A DNA stretch of 11,676 nucleotides, taken from assembly GCA_028274825.1 (NCBI GenBank), contig JAQCMZ010000280.1:1-11676 (forward strand). Direction: 5' to 3'. Shown here in pieces: positions 1 through 6,172 of the stretch. The notes beneath the pieces were generated by a model. The model searched no databases. It was given only the letters and a program-made list of their open reading frames with translations, and was not told where the DNA came from. Source of the DNA: Haloferacaceae archaeon. Lineage in GTDB: Archaea > Halobacteriota > Halobacteria > Halobacteriales > Haloferacaceae. The position numbers and the translations under genes are program-made. How positions within the stretch are numbered: position 1 is the stretch's first letter; each line of letters opens with the position of its first letter.

Positions 1-880
1 AAATGACTTGTGTATTACAGAAAATGAGATGAGAGCCTTCCCATTAGTGGTAGAAGCCACAGTGCGGCGACACATCTGTGTGCCGTGTTCAGACGGACTC
101 TGAGCCACAGTATTCCGTTGTCTGCATCGAGAATCAACACATGCTGGGGGCGGAATATGACCGCGCTCACGTTCGAGACGGCCCGAGTGTGTCTCAATTC
201 CCACACTCACACACCGTCCCAACCCGACTAGGTCGGCACAGCAGCCACAGACACCCCCCCCGGCTGCAACGAGACCGAAAGAGGGGCGGGACCGATTCGA
301 TGGCCCGACCCGCCGCTCGTGATACTGGCCACCTGTTCGAAGGAGTGCTACGCCAGGGAGGCCAACCAGCAGATTCCGTGACTCCGCTACACCGACGCGG
401 GAGACCGTGTGTGGCCGACAGTGCCTCAGCAAACCCGCCTGACAGCTGGGTGTATCTTGCGAGAGCGAGAGCAAGAGCGATGATTCGGGGTGAGTATCAG
501 CCGCCCTCTGGAAGGGTAGCATCGTGTGTATTGGTCACAGAGGGTCACTCACCATCGGCGGTGAAGAGCCGGTAGCGGCCCACATGTGAGCTTACTATTA
601 CTTATTCTTCCTCTGACTGGTGGAAACCGGGAGATCTCCGAGTCGGATAGAGCCGATACCGAGGGGGTTAATTCTCAGGCCGCTAGCGGGTCGTCACGTC
701 GAATGCTGCATGAATCAGAGACAAGTTTGGATTAGTCAGTGCCGGTGGCAAGCCACATTCAGGCCAGACTTGCGCGGGTGAGTAGCAGATACAGCAGAAT
801 ATTGACATTGATTTTCTCGACGGGTCCAGGGCATCACGCCCGTCACACACGTCATCACACCGTCACAGTCGGGCAGGCCA
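1..880. other. Gene-poor stretch, no supported gene
   Basis: I see no convincing gene here. The one long plus-strand frame (78-575) gives a Pro/Arg/His-rich translation with no recognisable motif and none of the acidic bias of the real genes. A 63-residue minus frame (15-206) is equally unrecognisable. I looked by eye for a T-arm GTTCRA core inside a cloverleaf, for RNase P signatures and for SRP RNA loops, and found none. Local structure is limited to short hairpins (224-236, CCGAC/GTCGG; 745-756, GTGGC/GCCAC), a GAGAGC-type short repeat at 460-480, and an AT-rich patch at 591-611 that could be a promoter but has no obvious gene after it. It could be spacer, decayed sequence, or hold an unrecognised RNA. 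Confidence 0.5.
819..844 (-). other. Inverted repeat after the 881-1447 gene
   Basis: GACGGG at 819-824 pairs exactly with CCCGTC at 839-844. A nested alternative (GGGC/GCCC) lies inside. It lies 36 bases past the stop of the minus-strand gene ending at 881, where an RNA 3' end would be expected. On the transcript strand it is followed by an A-rich run, not a U-tract, so it is not a classical intrinsic terminator. It may help define a 3' end, or be chance. Confidence 0.25.
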
Positions 881-1447
881 TCAGCTGATGAACTCGTTGT
901 CGCGCCAATTGACGCCGTCGGCGCCATCGCCTGATGACTGGGGGTTTTCCACAACTTCCACAGTCGCCGGGCGGTCTTCACCTTCGACAATCCGGGTGGC
1001 CTCGAGTTCACCATCGGCCTCGCTAATAGCTGTGAGTGTTCCTTTTTCGGATAGCCGAGCTAACTCTTGGAGAGTGATGAACATTGGATACTGTAACGCG
1101 GAGTTTTGGAGCACTGTTTCACGATCTCCTTTGAAGCACGCGAATTCTACCAACTCAGAGGGAATTTCTTCTTCTTCGTCGTCCATCCAGTTCGGGCCCC
1201 CCGGTCGTGGCGGCTCCTCTTCGTACACGCGCGTTTCCGTCACTGACGCCTTCAGCTGGGCTGTTGGCGTGTATTTGCTTATTGAATCGGTTGCTGAAAC
1301 GGCTTTGAGAATGAGCGTGTTATTTCTGCGATTTATCTCAACATCCGCAATCTCTTCGGGGAGGTCTGAATTCTCATCAAAGTGGTCTTGCACGTCTTCT
1401 AAAGGCAGTTCAAGCGTCGAATGAAGTCTGAACACGCGGCCTGACAT
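881..1447 (-). CDS. Conserved haloarchaeal acidic protein of unknown function
   Basis: A 188-residue soluble protein. It resembles a family I believe is widespread in haloarchaea, but I cannot assign a function. The N-terminal part (about 1-75) looks like a compact alpha/beta fold, with charged and hydrophobic stretches alternating (for example EIADVEINRRNNTLILKAV at 32-50). An acidic linker follows (about 76-97, with DDEEEE at 89-94), then a mostly helical segment (about 97-135, containing FACFKGDRE), a short beta-like stretch at 138-165 and a polar tail. There are no signal peptide or membrane helices. The frame also opens 19 codons earlier at an ATG at 1504. I prefer 1447: the only good TATA-like box (TTTATTA, 1524-1518) is 14-20 bases before the upstream ATG, which would put the transcript start inside that extension. 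It is a single gene, with about 260 bases between it and the glutaredoxin gene. Confidence 0.8.
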   Translation of the reverse strand: MSGRVFRLHSTLELPLEDVQDHFDENSDLPEEIADVEINRRNNTLILKAVSATDSISKYTPTAQLKASVTETRVYEEEPPRPGGPNWMDDEEEEIPSELVEFACFKGDRETVLQNSALQYPMFITLQELARLSEKGTLTAISEADGELEATRIVEGEDRPATVEVVENPQSSGDGADGVNWRDNEFIS

Positions 1448-1517
1448 AGTATGAATGTGAATTATCGGTGACGGCACCCACGACCGTCCGTACCTATTTG
1501 ACATACAGGCCGTAGAC

Positions 1518-1524
1518 TAATAAA
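1518..1524 (-). promoter_or_regulatory. TATA-like box for the 881-1447 gene
   Basis: TTTATTA on the minus strand. With the usual archaeal spacing of about 26 bases, transcription would start near 1495, leaving a leader of roughly 45-50 bases before the ATG at 1447. This favours the shorter protein. Inferred from position and base composition only. Confidence 0.4.
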
Positions 1525-1709
1525 TGGAAAGGCAGATCAAAGACTCATGCATTGATTTTCTCCCATAGTTGAAAAGGTTGAATTCCTCCGCGTGGGCGAT
1601 TTAGGCGGTGTCCATGATATCGGTAGCAGCATTTATTCTACAGGTCTAGGGTGCAGGGTCTTTATCGGTCAATCACGCTGATACGTTTCAGGGGAGTTCT
1701 ATCAGATTC

Positions 1710-2054
1710 TTAAGCGGTCGCAAGTTCTTTGCCGAGATTGTCGCGTTCTTCGAGCTCCTCGAGTACGTCGCTCCCGCCGATGAATTCCCCGGCCACGTAC
1801 GTCTGAGGGATCGTCTCCCAGCCACTGTGCTCTTCAAGTGCCTCACGGTACTCCGGCAATGCTGGAAGCACATCGACAGTCTCGAACTCATCGACGTGCC
1901 GGGAAATAAGTGCGACAGCCTTCTTCGAGTATCCACACTGCGGCATGAGTCGATTTCCTTTCATGAACAGGACAATTTCGTTTTCATTCAGCACTGTTTC
2001 GACTTGTCGTTCGATGTCGGACTGGTCAAGTTCACTCTCCGGGTTGAATGTCAT
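1710..2054 (-). CDS. Monothiol glutaredoxin (CGYS type)
   Basis: A 114-residue cytoplasmic protein of the monothiol glutaredoxin family (Grx4/GrxD/Grx5 type), which binds and transfers Fe-S clusters or acts as a thiol oxidoreductase. After a short acidic N-terminus comes the beta strand and active-site segment VLFMKGN...MPQCGYSKKA, with the single active cysteine at C40 and the thiol-ligand lysine at K32. The cis-proline motif TIP is at 81-83, and FIGGSDVLEEL (91-101) is the usual second ligand-binding patch. Most family members have CGFS and GGCD where this one has CGYS and GGSD. Length is normal for a single-domain member. Haloarchaea are known to use gamma-glutamylcysteine in place of glutathione, so that is the likely thiol partner (inference). 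It is divergent from the NRDE gene across 90 bases. A CATATG element near 2082 (about -28) may be its TATA-like box, but it is weak. Confidence 0.88.
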   Translation of the reverse strand: MTFNPESELDQSDIERQVETVLNENEIVLFMKGNRLMPQCGYSKKAVALISRHVDEFETVDVLPALPEYREALEEHSGWETIPQTYVAGEFIGGSDVLEELEERDNLGKELATA

Positions 2055-2144
2055 GAGTTTCAGTTAGTGAGTCGGGTGCATATGCGTTGCGGCGTTTGCA
2101 AGCAGGGAGTCAGCATTATGCCGTCTGCTCTCCGATAGGTAATC
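2055..2144. promoter_or_regulatory. Divergent intergenic promoter region
   Basis: These 90 bases must carry promoters for two genes reading outward: the glutaredoxin (left) and the NRDE protein (right). TATA-like candidates are CATATG near 2079-2084 for the left gene and CATTATG at 2114-2120 for the right gene. Both are at acceptable distance from their start codons, but neither is a strong match. I see no clear operator palindrome. Confidence 0.4.
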
Positions 2145-3008
2145 GTGTGTACGCTATGTTTGGCGTGGGGCGTGTTTCCCGGTGCGCCGACCGTGGTCGC
2201 CGCCAACCGCGATGAGGGGTTGTCCCGACCGTCAAGGCCACCATCTTATCACGCAGACGGGATTGCCGGCGCTAGCTGTCTAGAGACGAGTCAGGAGCAT
2301 AAGTCTCGTCCTCTACACGGTGGGACGCAACACGAACCCACCTCTTATGACGGAGGTCGGCCAGCAGTGCTGACGCCGCGAGATTCACAAGCAGGCGGGA
2401 CCTGGATCGGTATTAACGACGCAGGCGTATTCGTCGGAATTACGAATCGATGGACCGATACTGGCCCGGAGGGACCCAGGTCGCGCGGGTTGTTGGTGGC
2501 TGACTGCCTCGCCTGTGATAGCGCTGAGACAGCGGCCAAGGGAGTCGAACAGACGCTTCGTGAGAGTGTGTATTCGCCGTTCAATCTCGTCATCGCTGAT
2601 CGGCGAGCTGCGTTTCTCGTCGAATGGGACGGCACTCTCGCGGTCAGCACCCTTTCGCCAGGCATCCATGTCGTGGTCAACGTGGGTGGTGTATTGAACG
2701 GCCGCAGACGGGTTTCGATACCGCGTGACCGAGCACACGATGGCCAGCAGCAGCGGATTAACGCTCACCGACTTTGGGAGACACTTCGGCCGGAACCAGG
2801 AGCGGCCCCAGATACGTGGGTCGAAAACGCGGGTGAAATCCTCGGTAATCACGAGTTTGGCGTGTGTGTTCACGAGGACGGCTTCGGGACGCGCTCGTCT
2901 TCGCTGATTCAGCTGATGGCCGGGGATGGGTCCGCCCTGGACCGTACCCGCTACCAGTACGCTGATGGACCGCCGTGTGAGACCGCCTTTGAAGTCCCAA
3001 CTGGGTGA
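2145..3008 (+). CDS. TANGO2/NRDE family protein
   Basis: A 287-residue protein of the NRDE (TANGO2) family. Homologues include eukaryotic TANGO2/HRG-9, linked to haem trafficking; the archaeal role is not established. It starts with GTG, giving the family's invariant Met-Cys N-terminus. An AGGTAA just upstream (2136-2141) can serve as ribosome binding site. Family landmarks in order: MC at 1-2, VVAANRDE at 17-24, AGGTWIGIN at 83-91, ITNRW at 99-103, SRGLL at 113-117, YSPFNLVIAD at 143-152, VVNVGG at 177-182 and HEDGFGTRSSSLI at 243-255. Compared with the compact spacing I know between NRDE and GGTW, there are about 30 extra polar residues here (about 39-70). Two CxxC pairs occur (C2/C5 and C121/C124). 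There is no signal peptide or membrane helix, so it is probably cytosolic. The gene is monocistronic. Confidence 0.87.
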   Translation: MCTLCLAWGVFPGAPTVVAANRDEGLSRPSRPPSYHADGIAGASCLETSQEHKSRPLHGGTQHEPTSYDGGRPAVLTPRDSQAGGTWIGINDAGVFVGITNRWTDTGPEGPRSRGLLVADCLACDSAETAAKGVEQTLRESVYSPFNLVIADRRAAFLVEWDGTLAVSTLSPGIHVVVNVGGVLNGRRRVSIPRDRAHDGQQQRINAHRLWETLRPEPGAAPDTWVENAGEILGNHEFGVCVHEDGFGTRSSSLIQLMAGDGSALDRTRYQYADGPPCETAFEVPTG

Positions 3009-3159
3009 CAACCACTTCGCCAGAAGACAGCCAAATCACGATCGAACCCGTCGTGGGTAATCTCTTGAGAGAGTGACTCCACCAAGCTGATGAGACGACA
3101 GAATACAGGTACAGCTGGCAGGTCACTCACAACTAAAAGAGTCAGCGGCCGAAGAGCAG

Positions 3160-3167
3160 TTTTATCT
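3160..3167 (+). promoter_or_regulatory. TATA box for the winged-helix gene
   Basis: TTTTATCT is centred about 27 bases before the ATG at 3191, preceded by a purine-rich GAAGAGCAG that could serve as the TFB recognition element. That spacing places the transcript start at or next to the start codon, indicating a leaderless mRNA. There is no Shine-Dalgarno sequence before the ATG, which agrees. Confidence 0.6.
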
Positions 3168-3190
3168 GAATCGGCGTCATACATTAATCT

Positions 3191-3541
3191 ATGAGTATCA
3201 CTGAACTTGAGGGGGACCTATCTGTCGACGAACACGAGGCCCTCGAACTGATTCGTGAAACCGGTGGGATCCACCAGAGTGATTTCTGGAAGGAATTGGA
3301 TGTGTCTTCACGTAAGGGGAGTCGCATCGCTGACTCTCTCGAGACCGCAGACCTCGTCCGCCGTGAAGAGGCTGTGTACAAGGGTCACAACACGTACTAT
3401 ATCGAGCCAGTCGCCAGTGATCTGGAGTTTTCGATGCTGATGGCAGGAGATATGTTGTCACCGTTCATCGGTGAGGAAGAAGTTGATCCACAGTCCGACG
3501 CGTTCTCGCAGTGGCTGATGAACCTCGCATATGAAGAGTAA
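3191..3541 (+). CDS. Small winged-helix transcriptional regulator
   Basis: A 116-residue protein. Residues about 12-72 form a winged helix-turn-helix: a first helix (HEALELIRETGG), the turn and recognition segment (HQSDFWKELDVSSRKGSRIA, 28-47), and a wing with alternating charged and aromatic residues ending NTYYIEP (67-73). The 45-residue C-terminal part (DLEFSMLMAGDMLSPFIG and the acidic end QWLMNLAYEE) is probably helical and may dimerise or bind a partner. This layout matches a small MarR/Lrp-like regulator conserved in haloarchaea, whose target genes I do not know. It is convergent with the phosphoribosyltransferase gene (53 bases between stops). That proximity does not imply control, since the shared region is 3' to both genes. 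The ATG fits the TATA box 27 bases upstream. Confidence 0.85.
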   Translation: MSITELEGDLSVDEHEALELIRETGGIHQSDFWKELDVSSRKGSRIADSLETADLVRREEAVYKGHNTYYIEPVASDLEFSMLMAGDMLSPFIGEEEVDPQSDAFSQWLMNLAYEE

Positions 3542-3553
3542 TGGGACACCTCG

Positions 3554-3571
3554 GCGGGGTATCTGCCCCGC
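3554..3571. terminator. Hairpin between convergent genes
   Basis: GCGGGG (3554-3559) pairs perfectly with CCCCGC (3566-3571) around a 6-base loop. It lies in the 53 bases between the winged-helix gene and the convergent phosphoribosyltransferase gene, so it could mark RNA 3' ends from both sides. No T-tract follows on either strand, so its role as a terminator is uncertain. Confidence 0.35.
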
Positions 3572-3594
3572 GACAGTCCACATAGCCTGAGTCC

Positions 3595-4164
3595 TCAGCC
3601 GTCACCGTGCGCGTCTGTTATCACGACTTCTTTATTTGCCACGGTAACGTTGATTAGTGTTTTGACGTCGTAACTGGTGTCAGAAAGTTCGTTCTTCCCG
3701 GCCTTCTTGATGACGGCCACGACATCGGCCACATCAGCGCCGACATCACCGGTGAGAGCATCCAGAACCGCCTTCATAGTTCCACCCGTCGAGAGTACGT
3801 CGTCAAGCACGAGCACCCGGTCACCGGTCTCCACGTCATTAATATACATTTCAGACTCGGAGTAGCCAGTCTCCTGGAACAGCGGTACTTCCCCTTCGAG
3901 GCCGTATTCTCGCTTCCGGATGACCACCAGCGGGATATCGGTCATCAGCGAGACTGCTGTCGAAATGTGAATTCCCATCGCCGCAGGAGTGACGATTTTG
4001 TCGACATTCTCAAGTTCTGCTTTTCGGATGATTTTGATGACGATCTCCCTGAGCAACTCCGGTTCGAGCATCGGCACACCATCGCTAATCGGGTGTACGA
4101 AGTAGTGGTAGTCATCTTTTTCAATAATGGGAGCCTCGAGAAGTGACCGCGACAGTTGATCCAT
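3595..4164 (-). CDS. hpt: HGPRTase-like purine phosphoribosyltransferase
   Basis: A 189-residue type I phosphoribosyltransferase of the archaeal HGPRTase-like family, which transfers the phosphoribosyl group from PRPP to a purine base (hypoxanthine or guanine) in cytoplasmic salvage. The substrate of the haloarchaeal proteins is inferred from the family. Landmarks: HYFVHPISDGVPML at 20-33, the base-side TPAAMGIHIS at 59-68, the flexible-loop region IRKREYGLEGE at 82-92, and the PRPP-binding signature VLVLDDVLSTGGTM at 117-130, with the two acidic residues D121 and D122. The frame extends 8 codons upstream to a TTG at 4188, but that codon lies inside the TATA box. I therefore start at ATG 4164, which gives the family's usual length and N-terminus (MDQLSRSLLEAP). 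The mRNA is probably leaderless. Confidence 0.9.
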   Translation of the reverse strand: MDQLSRSLLEAPIIEKDDYHYFVHPISDGVPMLEPELLREIVIKIIRKAELENVDKIVTPAAMGIHISTAVSLMTDIPLVVIRKREYGLEGEVPLFQETGYSESEMYINDVETGDRVLVLDDVLSTGGTMKAVLDALTGDVGADVADVVAVIKKAGKNELSDTSYDVKTLINVTVANKEVVITDAHGDG

Positions 4165-4185
4165 GTCGCGCATTCTCTCGGCCCT

Positions 4186-4192
4186 CAATAAA
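4186..4192 (-). promoter_or_regulatory. TATA box of hpt
   Basis: TTTATTG on the minus strand is centred about 25 bases before the ATG at 4164. This predicts a leaderless or nearly leaderless transcript and excludes the in-frame TTG at 4188 as the start. Confidence 0.6.
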
Positions 4193-4297
4193 GCGTGGCG
4201 GTCCGATAGCCGGCGGTTCCAGTGAGTCGCAAGTTGCTGGCATTACACAGGAACACAGACACGAGACAGTCGGCCTCGAGAGATGTCTTGAGGGAAG

Positions 4298-4339
4298 CGA
4301 AACGAAAGCTTACTCATCAGGGGTTGGGTTTCGTTTCGA
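4298..4339. repeat. Perfect 10-bp inverted repeat CGAAACGAAA
   Basis: CGAAACGAAA at 4298-4307 is repeated as its exact reverse complement TTTCGTTTCG at 4330-4339, with 22 bases between. It lies in the gap between the end of the antiporter operon and the hpt promoter, about 105-150 bases upstream of the hpt TATA box. It could be a regulator site, a 3' hairpin of the operon mRNA, or chance: a crude estimate gives less than one such repeat expected in a window of this size. Confidence 0.45.
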
Positions 4340-4362
4340 TTGCTGTAAGCGGAGAAAGTCCC

Positions 4363-4380
4363 GTGATACCCGTGTCACGA
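4363..4380 (-). terminator. Possible terminator hairpin of the antiporter operon
   Basis: CGTGATAC (4363-4370) and GTGTCACG (4373-4380) pair with one non-Watson-Crick position. The hairpin lies 34 bases past the stop codon of the last antiporter gene. On the minus-strand transcript it is followed by a short pyrimidine run (GGGACTTTCTCC). The position suits operon termination, but the U content is modest. Confidence 0.35.
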
Positions 4381-4414
4381 TTTCGACGGCCGGGAGATCA
4401 GTCGGTCACGGTGA

Positions 4415-6172
4415 TCACCCGAATAGCAGAACCACCAGTGCAGCCGCCGCAAGCCCGGTCAAAACGAGGACACTCTGCCCGATTCCAGCGCGCAGACTTG
4501 GCCCCACACCGATACGGGCGGCAAACTCTCGGGGATTCGTCCCCAGATACGTCAACACCGTAGCCAGCCGCATTGTTGCCCTGTCGACTGCAGCCCACAG
4601 TTCGGTGACACCCCAGACGAATCCGCGGGTTCCGTAGAAGGCTGCTGGATAGACGAGTGAGTCGATATCGCGCGCGTAGTGAGCGAGCGAGGCCAACGGA
4701 GACTTCAGCGCGAAAAAGCCAACAAAGCCGGCGCCCATCAGCGCCATTGACTCGATCAGATGGCTCATACTGTAGGGTTTGAGTTCGGGTAACACCTCCG
4801 ACGACAGCGGGACCGCAACCAGGAGACTCTCCCAGAAGACGCCGATTGCGACACAGGAGACCCCGGCGACGGCCATCGCACCCATCTGAAGCGGAGTCGC
4901 CTCTGGCGGATCGACGCTGGCGGTGCCGTGGAAGAACATGTAATAGCCCAATTTGATGAACGACATGAACGTCCCTACACCACCGATGATGAGTAGCCAC
5001 CACAACAGCCCTTCCCCGAGAAGAACGTCGGGTCCACCGACGAGTGCCGGGTCACCGAAGTCGTGGGCTGAATCGATTATCATCCCCTTGGAAATGAAGC
5101 CATTAAATCCGGGAACCGACGCAATCGAGGCTGACGCCACGAGATAGACGACGAACGTCACGGGCATCACCTTCCAGAGGCCCCCCATGTCGCGGATATC
5201 CTCGATCCCAGTTCGATAGATGACAACACCAACCACCATGAACAAGAGACTCTTGTAGATAACGTGGTTGAACACGTGGGCGAATCCGCCGACGACTGCG
5301 AGATCGCCGACTACCCCGGCCAGTCCCACGCCAGCGAGCATGTAGCCGACTTGCCCTTGGATATGGTAGGACAGCAGCCGCCGCGGATCATACTGCAGCA
5401 GTGCGAACGCCGCTCCATAGACGGTCATCAGTCCCCCGAGATAGGCCAGCCACAGACCACCCTCAGGGAATGCCCTGTACATAGTGTAGACGGCGGTTTT
5501 TGTCGTGAATACCGACATGAACACCGATGCAGCGAAGTGTGGACTGGGGTAGGCGTCGGGCAGCCAGCTATGGAGGAATATAAACCCGCAGTTGATACCG
5601 ATCCCAAGCGCCGCCAACACTGTCGCGGCCGCGTCGATTCCCGTCGCAGCGTAGATGAAGGTGCCCGTATTCGCAAAGTGAACGATTACCGCTGCCAGCA
5701 GTAGTGTCCCCCCGACGCCGTGAAACAACGCGTACCGGTATCCCGACCGAATCGCCGCACCACCGCGGGCCCACACCAGTACGGTCGAGGTGACTGCCAT
5801 CAACTCCCACCAGAAGATCAACACAAGCCAATCGCCGGCATACACTGCGCCGAAGGTCGCAGTCACGTACGAAACAGCAAGTGCGGTCGTCCGTTTCGGC
5901 GTTTCAGAGCCCCACGCGTAGACAATCGCCAAGATGGTGATGAATCCGAAGGTGATGCCCATCAGCCGGGAGAACTGGTCGATACTCTGGAAGATGACAT
6001 CGAACCCGAGGAACGTCGTCGCGATGTGCGGGCCCGCGTCCATGAGAACTGCCTGTGCAGTCACGCCCACTGCCGCCAGCGCCGCTATCAGATGGCCAAT
6101 TCCGCGGGGTAACACGGTCAGCATCGCCACGGCGAACACAAGCGGGAACACCGCGGGGATCGTCTCAATCAT
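4415..6172 (-). CDS. Mrp-type antiporter subunit, NuoL/MrpA-N-like
   Basis: A 585-residue membrane protein of the proton-conducting (NuoL/M/N, Mrp) family, third of three in the operon. The core has about 14 membrane helices with WWELMAV (TM5 glutamate E123), HSWLPDAYPSPHF (201-213), TTKTAVY (TM8 lysine K225), the HVFNHVIYKSLLF stretch (H299, H303, K307) and GFNGFISKG (TM12 lysine K362). The TM7 lysine, normally directly before the PLHxWLP motif, is replaced: INCGFIFLHSWLP has Asn (N194) there. After the core come a hydrophobic helix (about 472-489), an amphipathic stretch (about 496-545) and a last membrane helix (about 563-584), reminiscent of the lateral helix and final helix of NuoL and the NuoL-like half of MrpA. 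It starts in a 4-base ATGA overlap with the gene before it, with GGGGGA upstream, and ends the operon. Confidence 0.88.
   Translation of the reverse strand: MIETIPAVFPLVFAVAMLTVLPRGIGHLIAALAAVGVTAQAVLMDAGPHIATTFLGFDVIFQSIDQFSRLMGITFGFITILAIVYAWGSETPKRTTALAVSYVTATFGAVYAGDWLVLIFWWELMAVTSTVLVWARGGAAIRSGYRYALFHGVGGTLLLAAVIVHFANTGTFIYAATGIDAAATVLAALGIGINCGFIFLHSWLPDAYPSPHFAASVFMSVFTTKTAVYTMYRAFPEGGLWLAYLGGLMTVYGAAFALLQYDPRRLLSYHIQGQVGYMLAGVGLAGVVGDLAVVGGFAHVFNHVIYKSLLFMVVGVVIYRTGIEDIRDMGGLWKVMPVTFVVYLVASASIASVPGFNGFISKGMIIDSAHDFGDPALVGGPDVLLGEGLLWWLLIIGGVGTFMSFIKLGYYMFFHGTASVDPPEATPLQMGAMAVAGVSCVAIGVFWESLLVAVPLSSEVLPELKPYSMSHLIESMALMGAGFVGFFALKSPLASLAHYARDIDSLVYPAAFYGTRGFVWGVTELWAAVDRATMRLATVLTYLGTNPREFAARIGVGPSLRAGIGQSVLVLTGLAAAALVVLLFG

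Noticed and set aside
78..575. 165-codon plus-strand open frame
   Set aside because: Composition (Pro, Arg, His, Ser) does not look like a halophilic protein, no motif is recognisable, and GC-rich DNA often yields such frames by chance.
630..639. Perfect palindrome GGAGATCTCC
   Set aside because: Ten-base palindromes are expected several times in a window of this size, and no promoter is placed to make it an operator.
888..1424. 178-codon plus-strand frame antisense to the unknown-function gene
   Set aside because: Ser-rich translation is a mirror of the acidic minus-strand protein, which has a normal halophilic composition and a promoter.
3587..3598. CTGAG-TC-CTCAG inverted repeat over the hpt stop codon
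   Set aside because: The 2-base loop is too small for a hairpin and the stem is short, so chance is the simplest explanation.
4165..4188. Upstream extension of hpt from TTG 4188
   Set aside because: The TTG lies inside the TATA box, and the ATG at 4164 gives the family's normal N-terminus.
4349..4362. GGAGAAAGTCC resembling the RNase P RNA motif GAGGAAAGTCC
   Set aside because: The match is imperfect, and neither the rest of the conserved core nor the expected length of about 300-400 bases is present in the 250-base gap.
4143..4637. 164-codon plus-strand frame over the hpt start and antiporter gene end
   Set aside because: It overlaps two well-supported minus-strand genes and shows no recognisable domain.
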